64,000 bases of DNA. Source: Candidatus Zixiibacteriota bacterium (GTDB taxonomy: Bacteria > Zixibacteria > MSB-5A5 > GN15 > FEB-12). Position numbers and translations under genes: made by a program. How positions within the stretch are numbered: the first letter of the stretch is position 1; the number at the start of each line of letters is the position of its first letter. The stretch covers positions 62,001-126,000 of the forward strand of contig JACZXB010000010.1 of the NCBI GenBank assembly GCA_022571845.1, given 5' to 3'. Below the pieces are notes generated by a model. The model made no database searches, was not told the DNA's origin, and was given only the letters and a program-made list of their open reading frames with translations. Below, piece by piece: positions 19,647 to 28,521 of the stretch.

Positions 19647-20102
19647 TCAGCGGTTGGTCGATGAAGACCTCTTGGAATAACCTCTGTTGCTGCCATTTTG
19701 ATGTCTTCTGATATTACCGCTAAATTCGCGGGGAGACGGCTCGCCGTTAAGCCTTAGCATCTCCGATATCTTATCCTTGTCACAACCCACGGTTAGCAGG
19801 CGGGTAGTCTTGATTATGGGGTGCTTCAGAAGAGTAATGTCCTGGGCTATAAGCTCAACCAGCTGCTCTCTAGGAGGCATTTTTTCACCTAAGTTATGCT
19901 TGACATAAGACTCGGACAAAGGATTTAAAAAATGTTTGGCATCCAGATGGCCCAGAACACCCATTAGCTCGTAGGCGCTCATTGGGTTTTTTTCTAAATC
20001 TCGTATATTAAGCACAACTCCAGCTTCTTCTAAAAACTTCCTGGTTTCTGCACAGCCCTCATCGTTACCGTAAGTCAAATACATTGCACGTTTGGGTGTC
20101 AT
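19647..20102 (-). CDS. Arsenate reductase/Spx-like thioredoxin-fold protein
   Basis: A 151-residue protein with the ArsC/Spx fold. A redox-type Cys near residue 17 is followed by an Arg (DEGCAETRKFLEEAG), and LLKHPIIKTTRLL matches the family motif LI(K/R)RP. Spx proteins usually have CxxC and ArsC has CGTSR; here only one Cys is in the loop, so it could be a monothiol reductase or a regulator. The C-terminal 30 residues are Ser/Arg/Asn-rich and probably disordered. AGGAGG lies just upstream of the ATG. It is a single gene between the ETF oxidoreductase and an AT-rich spacer. Confidence 0.8.
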   Translation of the reverse strand: MTPKRAMYLTYGNDEGCAETRKFLEEAGVVLNIRDLEKNPMSAYELMGVLGHLDAKHFLNPLSESYVKHNLGEKMPPREQLVELIAQDITLLKHPIIKTTRLLTVGCDKDKISEMLRLNGEPSPREFSGNIRRHQNGSNRGYSKRSSSTNR

Positions 20103-20471
20103 TTTTCCTCCTAAATCTGTTTTCTATAGGGCAAATTTTATTCGCTTTAACTAAGTTTCAAAGTTCAAATTGAAAAATTCTATGCTTGTAATTTATCGAA
20201 ATACTAACAGGTCATAACTTAGCTGTTAATGCAACAAAAAAGTGAGCCCATGACTGTTAAAAAATGCTTATTTATAGTGAACTCCATCAAAAGTAAAACC
20301 AGTAGATTCCTATTCTTTCTACGCTGTAAAGTCCGGATAGTTCGCTCTAAAAACGATCAAAAAGCCCCATTAATATTATCGGAAAAAAAAGCCTCGTCTT
20401 AATGTGACCTACATCAATATAACAACATTTCCGTAATTAAAAAGTTTCAAATAAAAAAACTTTGCTTATGG
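20103..20471. other. 369-base AT-rich spacer
   Basis: No gene seen. It contains the possible promoter at 20201-20229, and otherwise A/T-rich sequence without a clear hairpin, repeat or RNA gene. Confidence 0.5.
20201..20229 (-). promoter_or_regulatory. Possible sigma-70 promoter of the ArsC/Spx-like gene
   Basis: On the minus strand TTAACA (20224-20229), 17-base spacer, TAGTAT (20201-20206), about 95 bases before the ATG. Confidence 0.35.
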
Positions 20472-21089
20472 CTACAGCTTCACCGCAATACTTACGCCGT
20501 CTCTCAGGGGCATGATGGTGGTGAAAAATCTGCTATCCTTGTATAAGCTCTCTGTAAACTCTTTTACGGCCTTCGGTGATTTTTCAGTACTTCTTGCGTA
20601 TACTTTGCCTTCCACCAAAAGGTTGTCTGTTATGAACAAACCTCCTTTTTTGAGTAGCGGCGCGACTAAATCAATTGTAGCAGGATAATATATCTTGCTG
20701 ACGTCGTTAAAAACAATATCAAACGGCCCCGAAAGTCTTTTTGCTATTTTGAGACTGTCGCCGACTTTATAGTCAAAATGGCTGCGCAACCCGGCTCGTT
20801 TGAAATACTCCATGGCCAGCTTCTTATTTTTGCTGTTATTGTCAGTCATCGTTATCTGTCCGCGGCCACTTGAGGCCATAGAAAACCAGAACGCCGAATA
20901 ACCGTAGCCGGAACCAAGTTCGAGTATTTTGCGTGCTTTGGTAAGAATTGTCAGCTGATACAGCAATCTTCCGACTAAAGGGCCTACAATAGGAAAATCG
21001 ATCTCTTCAGCATAGTTTTCCATCTCTCTTAGAACTTGTGGGCGTTCCGGGGTTACTTCTAATAGATGCTTATGTACGTCTTCAAACAT
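20472..21089 (-). CDS. O-methyltransferase, class I SAM-dependent
   Basis: Rossmann-fold methyltransferase of the COMT/caffeoyl-CoA O-methyltransferase-like family. The SAM-binding motif I is ILELGSGYGYSAFWF, an acidic motif follows (ITMTDNN), the FNDVSK region corresponds to the metal-binding Asp of this family, and GGLFITDNLL is typical of post-motif III. The frame extends to a TTG at 21107, but I prefer the ATG at 21089 because GGAAG stands seven bases before it. The substrate cannot be told from sequence. It lies just downstream of the Rieske gene on the same strand. Confidence 0.88.
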   Translation of the reverse strand: MFEDVHKHLLEVTPERPQVLREMENYAEEIDFPIVGPLVGRLLYQLTILTKARKILELGSGYGYSAFWFSMASSGRGQITMTDNNSKNKKLAMEYFKRAGLRSHFDYKVGDSLKIAKRLSGPFDIVFNDVSKIYYPATIDLVAPLLKKGGLFITDNLLVEGKVYARSTEKSPKAVKEFTESLYKDSRFFTTIMPLRDGVSIAVKL

Positions 21090-21109
21090 TCCCATTCTTC
21101 CAACCAATC

Positions 21110-21412
21110 TTAAATTTTAACAAAAATATCGCCGTTTTCGACCTCTACCTGGTAGGTCTTGAGTTTGAACTTGTCAACTGTCAGGCACTGGCCTGTCTTG
21201 AGGTTGTATTTCCAGCTGTGCCAGGGGCAGGTGACTATTAGCCCTTCTACTTTCCCTTTCTTAAGAGATGCCTTCATATGTTTACAATCCGACTCTATTC
21301 CAAACAGTTCGCCATCTACGTTAAAAACCGCAACTCGTCTGGCCAGGATTCTCTTTTCCAAAGAACTGCCCGGGGGGAGTTCAGAAACTTTACCCATCTT
21401 GATTCGCTGCAT
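21110..21412 (-). CDS. Small Rieske-type [2Fe-2S] ferredoxin
   Basis: A 100-residue soluble Rieske protein. The two ligand pairs are present as Cys43/His45 (DCKHM) and Cys62/His65 (TCPWHSWKYN), with LKTGQCL after them, as in dioxygenase-type Rieske ferredoxins and NirD-like proteins. It has no membrane anchor, so it is probably a soluble electron carrier. It lies between ccmF and the O-methyltransferase on the minus strand and its redox partner is not evident. The spacing to the methyltransferase is about 20 bases, so the two are probably co-transcribed. Confidence 0.9.
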   Translation of the reverse strand: MQRIKMGKVSELPPGSSLEKRILARRVAVFNVDGELFGIESDCKHMKASLKKGKVEGLIVTCPWHSWKYNLKTGQCLTVDKFKLKTYQVEVENGDIFVKI

Positions 21413-21473
21413 TCAGTCTTTTCTTAATAGCCAAAATCTGATAATTACTTACTATGAAAGTTAAAATGAAAAT

Positions 21474-23705
21474 CTATGCTGCGGCTTCCTGCACCGGTTC
21501 TGTTTTCTTGTCGCTCCGTGACAATGATATAGTTTTCATCAGTTTTTTACGGTCGACTATCGCCAGCGATCCGGCCAAAAATATCAGGAACGAGCCCACC
21601 CAAAAAAGGATAATTAAAGGCTTTTCTGAGATGTCGATAATCAAGGCAGTCGTTTGCTTGGGGATATTCGGCAAAAAGTCTGCCTTGAATTTGAGCACCA
21701 CGCTGCCATCTTCGGGATTGATTCCGGCTATTTTGACACTGGCGCTGCCATTATCAAAGGAAACTTCGTTACTCTTAATCTTTTCACCGGTCAGGTCAAG
21801 ACTGGGCCTGATCTCCTCGGTCTGGCCGCCATATTCAATGTTTAATACTGATGCCACAGCCTTGGGGGTTATCGCCTGCGGATCGTCAAACTCAAATTTT
21901 AGGAAAGTTATCTTATACTTATCAAGCCACCTTGATTCTCCGCTTTGAAAACTAAGCGTGCCCGGGTCGCGCTGCTCTGTATTTTCCATAGCCACCGGAG
22001 CTACGTAGAGGTCATGGCTCAGGTATTTTTTAATGTGAGGTTTGCGCATTACTCCCTCGGAATTTTTGGGGAACTCGTGGGGCAGCACCGCCGTAAAATG
22101 TTCACCTTCGGAGATAATATCAACATGGCAGTCGAATCCTTTATCGGTTTCAACCATATGAGTAAACGTCATATCGTAGCCCATAGCAGAGACGGTCTCG
22201 CCCATAGGCAGAGTAACATTCATAGTGTTGTCAAAACCTGCCGAGGCAGCAGCGCCTGTCAGGGCTATCGACAAACCTACGTGCGCCAGATAACCGGGCG
22301 AAAATTTCTTGTTTAATAGTCCGCCGATGACAACAGTCGAGTTTGAGACAAAAGCCCAGGTTGCTGCTCCAAATAAAAGCAGATAGATTATTTCTCTGGT
22401 AAAACCGGTAATCAGTAAAATAAGAACCGTTAAAAGTCCGGCAGATGAACCTGATATCAATAGCCATTTCCGGTACATCCCTTTATTCCACTTAAAGCAA
22501 GGGAACAGAGCTATCAAAAATAGTAAGGCTACGGCTATCGGCGTCATAGTAGCGAAATAATATTCAATGCCGACGTTTGAAGGATTATCGGTAAACCTTG
22601 TCAGCAGCGGAGTCGAAGTTCCCAGCAGAGTTAAAACTCCGCCCAAAAAGATAATAATGACGCCTATTGTTACCAGATAAGAGCGGGAATTGACGCTTGA
22701 ATAAGACGCCTCGGTTTTAATATCACGCCAGCGCCAGATAAGAAGAAAAGTGCTGATGCCTATAAACGTTAAAAGTCCTACAACCAGGAATGCATTTATA
22801 CCGAGGTCCACGAATGAATGCACTGAAAAGTCCGCCAGCACTCCCGACCTTGTCAAGAATGTACCGTATAAGACAGACCAAAAGCTCAAACAGACAACAA
22901 ATAATGAGAAGCGCAAAAGTCCCCGCCGCTGCCTTTTGATAAAAAGGGAGTGTACCTGAGCTGTCAGGAAAATCCAGGGAATAAGCGAAGAGTTCTCTAC
23001 CGGATCCCAGGCCCAGAAGCCTCCCCAGCCCAGAGTTTCGTAAGCCCAGTAGCCGCCTAAGATTAAAGCCGTTCCCAGCGATACCCAGGCAAACAGCGTC
23101 CATTTGCGGGCAGATTCGGCCCAGACATTATATTTTTTATCTATCAGAGCTGTCATGGCAAAGCAGAAAGGAAAAACTATGGCCGAAAAGCCAATGAACA
23201 TAATGGGCGGGTGTATTTGCATCCAGTAATTCTGCAGCAGCGGATTTAAACCGGCGCCTTCTATCTGGAAAACCGTCATAAGCTCAAAGGGTGATTTTTT
23301 CAAGAGGATTGCAAGCAGTGACAAATTAAACAGATTAAGAAACATCATATTACCCGACTCGAATTTTTTGGCGGTGTAGATCATGACCAGGCCCATTACA
23401 GAAGTATAAAACAGCCAGAGCAGGAAAGTCCCCTGCTGTCCTCCCCACAACGTAGATATCAAATAACCGAGCGGCAGGTCAGTTGAGGAATATGAATGAA
23501 CATAAGCGACAGTAAAATCGTGAGATATTATCAGGTAAAGCAGAGTTGCTATTGCCAGAGCAGCAAATGCTGTCGCGAATTTATAGAACAGACGCGCTAT
23601 ATATCTCTTGCCCTCATCCCCTCTCCAGACTAAGAAATATAAGAGCATTGATAATATCGTGCAGCCGGTAGCCGCAAAAATGAAATAATTTCCTAAGTGT
23701 GCCAT
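21474..23705 (-). CDS. ccmF: Cytochrome c-type biogenesis protein CcmF (heme lyase subunit)
   Basis: Multi-pass inner-membrane protein that attaches heme to apocytochrome c in system I maturation. It is 743 residues with about 14-15 hydrophobic segments and the heme-handling WWD-type motif GGFWAWDPVENSSLIPW. Conserved His-bearing segments YWMQIHPPIMFIGFSA and the LTRSGVLADFSVHSF signature are present. The C-terminal soluble region ends with a last membrane segment near residue 700. AGGGG precedes the ATG. Other ccm genes are not in the window, so they must lie elsewhere. Confidence 0.95.
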   Translation of the reverse strand: MAHLGNYFIFAATGCTILSMLLYFLVWRGDEGKRYIARLFYKFATAFAALAIATLLYLIISHDFTVAYVHSYSSTDLPLGYLISTLWGGQQGTFLLWLFYTSVMGLVMIYTAKKFESGNMMFLNLFNLSLLAILLKKSPFELMTVFQIEGAGLNPLLQNYWMQIHPPIMFIGFSAIVFPFCFAMTALIDKKYNVWAESARKWTLFAWVSLGTALILGGYWAYETLGWGGFWAWDPVENSSLIPWIFLTAQVHSLFIKRQRRGLLRFSLFVVCLSFWSVLYGTFLTRSGVLADFSVHSFVDLGINAFLVVGLLTFIGISTFLLIWRWRDIKTEASYSSVNSRSYLVTIGVIIIFLGGVLTLLGTSTPLLTRFTDNPSNVGIEYYFATMTPIAVALLFLIALFPCFKWNKGMYRKWLLISGSSAGLLTVLILLITGFTREIIYLLLFGAATWAFVSNSTVVIGGLLNKKFSPGYLAHVGLSIALTGAAASAGFDNTMNVTLPMGETVSAMGYDMTFTHMVETDKGFDCHVDIISEGEHFTAVLPHEFPKNSEGVMRKPHIKKYLSHDLYVAPVAMENTEQRDPGTLSFQSGESRWLDKYKITFLKFEFDDPQAITPKAVASVLNIEYGGQTEEIRPSLDLTGEKIKSNEVSFDNGSASVKIAGINPEDGSVVLKFKADFLPNIPKQTTALIIDISEKPLIILFWVGSFLIFLAGSLAIVDRKKLMKTISLSRSDKKTEPVQEAAA

Positions 23706-23759
23706 CTTTTTTAGCCCCTAAACATATTCCGCTCCAGTTATATGGAGCTAAATTTCGAA

Positions 23760-24671
23760 CTACCTTGCCACGCGAGCAATTTTTGTTCTCTTCTCCGGCA
23801 GCACAACATTAGCTGTGCCGCCTGATAACTCTACTAGTTTCTCAATAACAGCCTCTACCAGATAATCCGGTGTCGAAGCTCCGGCTGAGATGCCTATCTT
23901 TTCATATTTATCTTCAAACCATTCATCTTTAATATCATCGACAGAGCTTATCAGAATGCCCCGTCCGCAGATGCCATCTGATATTTGTGCCAGACGGTTT
24001 GAATTGGCCGATGATTCTGAACCAACCACCAGCACCATATCAACATTCGGAGCCAGCTCTAAAATTGCCTGTTGTCTCTTGGTGGTTGCGTTACAAATCG
24101 TGTTGAAAACTTTTATATGCGGCCATTTTTTTACTGCTGATTTTTCAGCCTCTTCAAATTCCTTTTCATGGGCAGTTGTCTGCACAGTCAGACCGAGTTT
24201 GCGCTCTTTCCAGTCGGGCAGAGCCAATAGAGATTCCTTGTCAGAGACTACCGTAATCTTATCCGGTGCATAACCTACCACACCGTAAGTTTCATCATGG
24301 TCGGCTTCTCCATAGTGGATAATATGGAAACCCTGCTCGACAGCTTTGACAATGATATCATAGATGCGAGTTACCAGCGGACAGGTAGCATCGATTACTT
24401 TCAGGCCCTGTGCCTCGGCTCTTTTAATTACATCGGGTGCAATACCGTGTGCGGAAATTATCAATGTGCCGCCTTCTACATCATCAACGGAAAAAGCCTG
24501 CTGAACTCCCTGTTCACGGAATTTTTCCACAACCGATTCGTTGTGAACAATTTCATTCAGTATTGTGACTTTTTCATCGCTGTTCTCGGCGGTTTCTTCG
24601 GCAATGTTGATCGCTCTTTTGACTCCCATGCAGAAACCGTGATGTTTAGCCATAATAATTTCTTTAATCAT
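23760..24671 (-). CDS. ispH: 4-hydroxy-3-methylbut-2-enyl diphosphate reductase
   Basis: Last step of the MEP isoprenoid pathway, converting HMBPP to IPP and DMAPP with a [4Fe-4S] cluster. The three cluster cysteines are Cys14 (HGFCMGVKRA), Cys97 (DATCPLVTRI) and Cys193 (TICNATTKRQ). The substrate-binding His and Glu segments VHNESVV and HDETYGVVG and the GASTPDYLV motif are present. It is 303 residues, normal length. The ATG overlaps the stop of lipA by 4 bases and has GGAGG just upstream, so the two genes are translationally coupled. It supplies precursors for the polyprenyl synthase encoded at 37877-38863. Confidence 0.97.
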   Translation of the reverse strand: MIKEIIMAKHHGFCMGVKRAINIAEETAENSDEKVTILNEIVHNESVVEKFREQGVQQAFSVDDVEGGTLIISAHGIAPDVIKRAEAQGLKVIDATCPLVTRIYDIIVKAVEQGFHIIHYGEADHDETYGVVGYAPDKITVVSDKESLLALPDWKERKLGLTVQTTAHEKEFEEAEKSAVKKWPHIKVFNTICNATTKRQQAILELAPNVDMVLVVGSESSANSNRLAQISDGICGRGILISSVDDIKDEWFEDKYEKIGISAGASTPDYLVEAVIEKLVELSGGTANVVLPEKRTKIARVAR

Positions 24672-25630
24672 CGTGCCTCCAATAATTCCCTTGATTGGTT
24701 GAACGCCTTATAAGAACTCCGTACCAAAGGCCCGGCTTCGACATGGCCAAATCCTATTTCCCTGCCTACTCGGGCTAACTCCTGGTATTCTTCGGGACGG
24801 TAATATCTTTCTACCGGAAGGTGCGCCGGCGACGGCCGCAAATACTGACCAATCGTAAAAATATCAGCTCCGGCATCGCAGACCTGCTTCATCAATTCTA
24901 TAATTTCTTCTTTAGTTTCGCCAAGCCCGGCCATCATGCCGCTTTTGACTACCGGACGTGGGCGGTATTTGTGGGCGTAGTTTAAGACCCAGAGCGAGCG
25001 CTCAAGCTTGGGCGCCCCGCCACGGACACGTTTTTGCAGACGGCCGACTGTTTCAACATTATGTGCCAGCACATCAACACCCGAATCAAGTATACAACCC
25101 AGTGCCTCAGCATTACCGCGCATGTCGGGAATCAAAAACTCAACTTTTACTTCTTTGTCCCGCTCACGCAATTCCTGCATCGTTTTGACAAATATCTGGG
25201 CGCCGCCATCGGGTAAGTCATCGCGCGTCACCGATGTAATTACGACCTGTTTTAAGCCAAGTTCGGCGACTGTGATAGCCAGTCGTTTTGGCTCGTCCAG
25301 ATCGAGGCCTTCAGGCTTAGCCTTTATTACATCACAGAAATTACAACCACGGGTGCAATGTTTCCCCAGAATCATAAAAGTTGCGGTACCTTCGTCAAAA
25401 CATTCTCTGATGTTCGGACAGGAGGCCTCCTGGCAGACCGAGTGAAGTCCGTGCGCTTTTAAGATCGAGCGGACTCTCTGGTAGCCGGGGCCGAATCTGG
25501 GGCTGACTTTCAGCCACCTGGGGATATTAGAACGAGGCACCTGCACCCGGTCTCTGACCGGCGGGGCTTTGGGCTTTTCAGAGTGGGCCGAATTTTCCCC
25601 AAATGACTGTGTGAAAATAACTTTTTGCAT
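24668..25630 (-). CDS. lipA: Lipoyl synthase
   Basis: Radical SAM enzyme that inserts two sulfurs into octanoyl groups on lipoyl domains. It has the auxiliary cluster motif CQEASCPNIRECF, the radical SAM motif CTRGCNFCDV and the C-terminal RSSY serine. The frame is open to an ATG at 25681 that would overlap pdxT; I prefer the internal ATG at 25630 (MQKVIFTQSF), which leaves a 37-base gap after pdxT. The family match is otherwise full length. It is co-transcribed with ispH. lipB is not in the window. Confidence 0.96.
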   Translation of the reverse strand: MQKVIFTQSFGENSAHSEKPKAPPVRDRVQVPRSNIPRWLKVSPRFGPGYQRVRSILKAHGLHSVCQEASCPNIRECFDEGTATFMILGKHCTRGCNFCDVIKAKPEGLDLDEPKRLAITVAELGLKQVVITSVTRDDLPDGGAQIFVKTMQELRERDKEVKVEFLIPDMRGNAEALGCILDSGVDVLAHNVETVGRLQKRVRGGAPKLERSLWVLNYAHKYRPRPVVKSGMMAGLGETKEEIIELMKQVCDAGADIFTIGQYLRPSPAHLPVERYYRPEEYQELARVGREIGFGHVEAGPLVRSSYKAFNQSRELLEAR

Positions 25631-25667
25631 CGTTCTCTGTCCAATTAAGGCATAATTTAAGTCTAAG

Positions 25668-26264
25668 TCAACCTGCTGCAAAAGTCTTCAAAAAATAGCC
25701 TAGTAGTGAGGTATCCTGGCCTAATTCGGTATGAAAGGAGCTGGCCAGAACGTTGTTTTGAGAAACTAATACAGGCTCGTTTTTGAACTCTCCTAGTACT
25801 TTCACGCTTTCGCCTATTCTAGTGATTTTGGGTGCCCTGATAAAAGTGGCTGCCATTTGCGATTTACCGTTACCCAGATTAATATTTATCTCATCTTCAA
25901 ACGAAAAGACCTGCCGGCCATAGCCGTTACGCAGAACATCAATATCTAGCAGTCCCAGCGGCTCTACCTCGGACTGGTTATCTTCGATTTTTTTCGATAG
26001 CAGTATCAGACCAGCACAGATGCCAAAAACAGGCTTACTTCTGCAAAAATTTATTAACGGCTGACGCAGCTCGAACCTGTTTATCAGCTTGTCCATAGTG
26101 GTAGTCTCCCCGCCAGGGATTATCAGGGCATCCAGATTTTTGAGGTCGCTCTCAAGACGGACTTCTACAGCTTTTACAGCGAGAGACTGCAGCTGCTTTT
26201 TGTGCGCCTCATAATCCCCTTGCAGCGCCAAAACACCGACAGAAATATTCTTTGAGAGAGTCAT
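25668..26264 (-). CDS. pdxT: Pyridoxal 5'-phosphate synthase glutaminase subunit PdxT
   Basis: Glutaminase of the ribose-5-phosphate-dependent PLP synthase; it feeds ammonia to PdxS. The class I amidotransferase triad is Cys83 (FGICAGLILL), His178 and Glu180 (SSFHTELGQD), and the family motif GGETTTM is at 51-57. It is 198 residues, normal length. In most genomes it directly follows pdxS. Here 1.27 kb containing two foreign-looking genes lies between pdxS (27531-28415) and pdxT, so pdxT must be read through that module or have its own promoter in the 72-base gap before it. Confidence 0.96.
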   Translation of the reverse strand: MTLSKNISVGVLALQGDYEAHKKQLQSLAVKAVEVRLESDLKNLDALIIPGGETTTMDKLINRFELRQPLINFCRSKPVFGICAGLILLSKKIEDNQSEVEPLGLLDIDVLRNGYGRQVFSFEDEININLGNGKSQMAATFIRAPKITRIGESVKVLGEFKNEPVLVSQNNVLASSFHTELGQDTSLLGYFLKTFAAG

Positions 26265-26336
26265 AGTTTCTTAAACAGTTGAAGAAAGATATTGTGCCGT
26301 AATTTCATATTGAAAGCTATGAACACTACTCTATTC

Positions 26337-26801
26337 CTAACCCGGTGCAGGATATATTTTAAGCTTTAGCTGAGGAGATAGATAAGGAGATGTTAAAATT
26401 AGTTCTTTTATATCATCCATAATTGGTTCGGGCATTTTTTGAATATATTCCAATTTGCCTCCAAATGTGTGAGTAATGTATTTTTCTTCGAACCAAGCAT
26501 ATTCTCTTGGTCTAACAGGAGCAATTTCAATCGCAGTTTCTTTTGGAAAGCAGTCGACAGTACCTTCGGGCATAATATAAGATCTGTCAAATCTTAATGG
26601 GTTTGTCCTAATTCTCAATACATTTGATGTTGGGAGAAAATAGTGACAGAATTCATTTTCATCTCTGGGATTCAAAACTAATATAAATTTGGGCTTGGAT
26701 GTCTTATCTTCAAAAACGAATCGCTCGAATCGAAAAATTGCACCATGAACAAAATGATTTTGAAAGACTTTCCTTTGATCCGCCTCAGGGATATCAATCA
26801 T
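26337..26801 (-). CDS. Candidate toxin of a Panacea-type toxin-antitoxin pair (function unknown)
   Basis: A 154-residue soluble protein of unrecognised family. It begins with a segment (GAIFRFERFVF...KPKFILVLNP) reminiscent of the SH3-like start of PemK/MazF proteins, but the match is weak and I do not claim that fold. It follows the DUF4065-like gene by 15 bases on the same strand, the gene order seen in Panacea antitoxin-toxin operons where the partner toxin varies. The base composition is visibly more AT-rich than the flanking pdx genes. Alternatives are an unrelated accessory protein or a phage-derived gene. Confidence 0.5.
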   Translation of the reverse strand: MIDIPEADQRKVFQNHFVHGAIFRFERFVFEDKTSKPKFILVLNPRDENEFCHYFLPTSNVLRIRTNPLRFDRSYIMPEGTVDCFPKETAIEIAPVRPREYAWFEEKYITHTFGGKLEYIQKMPEPIMDDIKELILTSPYLSPQLKLKIYPAPG

Positions 26802-26816
26802 TAATAGATTTCATAT

Positions 26817-27359
26817 CTATAGATCATCGAAAAAACGGTCGTCTTCTAACTCCGATAGCATTGCTTCATAAGCATGTTTATTCTTTTTAGGGTCGTCCAT
26901 GAAAAAGAGCTTATAATCTATTTGTCTATTCTTTCTGCTTCTTGTCCAAGCACAATCTTTATGAGACAGATTGGACAATTCAATTCCTGAAAGATGCCCA
27001 AATTCACTTAAAACGGACTCAATGCTTGTCAATTCTTTTTCAGAGAAAACATCCATATTCGGCTCTTCATTAGCTTTGATAATATTGTATTTTCTGCTAA
27101 AGTCAGGTTTTTCATAGAATTTGCAAGACCCATCATCACTAGTGGGAAACTGAGTCATCGCGCGATAGGAATTAGAAGGCACAGGCCCTAAGTCCATTTT
27201 ATAATAAATATCCCCTAGGACTGGCCTACCGGTACTTAGCAGGCTAAATTTATCTATATAATAGAGCAACTTGACTGCTTTCAATCTGTCAACGTCATCA
27301 AATCTTTGACAGATAATCTGCAAAAGAGCTTCAAATTTTTCTTCATTAAATCTAAACAT
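26817..27359 (-). CDS. Panacea-domain (DUF4065/SocA-like) protein, probable antitoxin
   Basis: 180 residues with the DUF4065 signature: a helical start, then DRLKAVKLLYYIDKFSLL, GRPVLGDIYYKMDLGPVPSN and a long C-terminal extension. The family is known from proteolytic-adaptor-type antitoxins (SocA) and from Panacea antitoxins, which neutralise many unrelated toxins. It precedes a small unknown gene by 15 bases. A perfect 15-base palindrome lies 12 bases before its ATG, consistent with autoregulation, and AGGA serves as ribosome site. The AT-rich composition and the position between pdxS and pdxT suggest acquisition by transfer. Confidence 0.75.
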   Translation of the reverse strand: MFRFNEEKFEALLQIICQRFDDVDRLKAVKLLYYIDKFSLLSTGRPVLGDIYYKMDLGPVPSNSYRAMTQFPTSDDGSCKFYEKPDFSRKYNIIKANEEPNMDVFSEKELTSIESVLSEFGHLSGIELSNLSHKDCAWTRSRKNRQIDYKLFFMDDPKKNKHAYEAMLSELEDDRFFDDL

Positions 27360-27371
27360 AAAATCCTAAAC

Positions 27372-27386
27372 ACCTATAACATAGGT
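27372..27386. promoter_or_regulatory. 15-bp palindrome upstream of the toxin-antitoxin-like pair
   Basis: ACCTAT-AAC-ATAGGT, a perfect 6-base inverted repeat with a 3-base centre, placed between the ATG at 27359 and the 3' end of pdxS. It is a likely operator for autoregulation; alternatively a small hairpin in the leader. Confidence 0.4.
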
Positions 27387-27530
27387 AATCTTTCCCGTAG
27401 GTTTATTACATCACAAATAACAATTCTATTATCGGTTTAGAAAAGTTAATTGCACAATAATTATAACAAATTGTTGTCCAAAAAGTTAGAAAAATGTCGC
27501 GATAAATCTATCATCATAAATACCAACAAC

Positions 27531-28415
27531 TTACCGCGTATGCAGCAGATGCTCGTCAGCTATAGATGCCACCTGGATGCCTTTCATGGCCTGGCCCAGT
27601 CCACGGGAGCTTTCGGTAATCTGGCGGGCGTTTTTGTAATGGGTGGTGGCATCGACTATCGCTTTGGCGCGTTTTTCGGGATTGTCGGCTTTAAAAATAC
27701 CAGAGCCGACAAAAACAGCCTCGGCGCCAAGCTGCATACACAAAGCTGCGTCGGCCGGAGTGGCTACACCGCCTGCGGCAAAATTCGGTACCGGCAGGTT
27801 GCCGGTTTTGGAAACAATCTTTATCAGCTCAATTGAGACCTGGTGCTCTTTGGCAGCTCCAAAAAGTTCTTCGTCGGACATAATAGTCAGAGCTTTCATG
27901 ACAGAATTAATTTCACGTAAATGTTTGACCGCTTCGGAGACATCACCCGTACCGGCTTCCCCTTTGGTCCGAATCATAGCAGCGCCTTCGGATATTCTTC
28001 TAAGTGCCTCACCCAAGTTCCGGCAGCCGCAGACAAAAGGAACTTTGAACTGCCACTTATTAACGTGGTACATGTTATCTGCCGGCGTCAGGACCTCGGA
28101 CTCATCAACAAAGTCAACTTCCAGCGCTTCCAGCACCTGTGCCTCGACAAAATGCCCGATACGGCACTTGGCCATGACCGGAATAGTGACCGAGCGTTTA
28201 ATATCTTCAATCACATCCGGGTCAGCCATACGCGCCACACCGCCGTCGGCACGGATATCCGAGGGCACCCTCTCTAAAGCCATAACAGCGCAAGCGCCGG
28301 CATCTTCGGCGATTTTGGCCTGCTCGGCATTGATCACGTCCATTATTACGCCGCCTTTGAGCATTTCTGCCAGACCAACTTTCAGTTTGTACTGTTTATC
28401 ATCAAATTTCAGCAT
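27531..28415 (-). CDS. pdxS: Pyridoxal 5'-phosphate synthase lyase subunit PdxS
   Basis: Synthase subunit of the deoxyxylulose-independent vitamin B6 pathway, making PLP from ribose 5-phosphate, glyceraldehyde 3-phosphate and ammonia. The catalytic Asp26 ([13 protein letters not shown]) and Lys83 ([15 protein letters not shown]) are present. It is 294 residues and full length. It lies just after the terminator of the Rrf2 gene, so it should have its own promoter in the short gap at 28416-28462. Its glutaminase partner pdxT is displaced 1.27 kb downstream. Confidence 0.97.
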   Translation of the reverse strand: MLKFDDKQYKLKVGLAEMLKGGVIMDVINAEQAKIAEDAGACAVMALERVPSDIRADGGVARMADPDVIEDIKRSVTIPVMAKCRIGHFVEAQVLEALEVDFVDESEVLTPADNMYHVNKWQFKVPFVCGCRNLGEALRRISEGAAMIRTKGEAGTGDVSEAVKHLREINSVMKALTIMSDEELFGAAKEHQVSIELIKIVSKTGNLPVPNFAAGGVATPADAALCMQLGAEAVFVGSGIFKADNPEKRAKAIVDATTHYKNARQITESSRGLGQAMKGIQVASIADEHLLHTR

Positions 28416-28462
28416 ATCAATTACCTGCCGTTATAGTTAATTCTGTTGTAGCTTGTGGCTAT

Positions 28463-28502
28463 AAAAAAGGCCGCAATACTAATAGAATAGAGCATTGCGG
28501 CC
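28463..28502 (-). terminator. Rho-independent terminator of the Rrf2 gene
   Basis: Perfect 9-base stem GGCCGCAAT (28469-28477) / ATTGCGGCC (28494-28502), followed on the minus strand by six U (A-run 28463-28468). It separates the regulator gene from pdxS. Confidence 0.85.
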
Positions 28503-28521
28503 AGATTTTAGTCAAGAGAAT

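Noticed and set aside
20103-20471. RNA gene or riboswitch in the AT-rich spacer
   Set aside because: No cloverleaf, conserved riboswitch core or strong stem is visible.
27643-28440. Long plus-strand open frame (265 codons) opposite pdxS
   Set aside because: It is antisense to a complete, well-conserved gene, has no ribosome site or domain, and reads like a codon-bias shadow.
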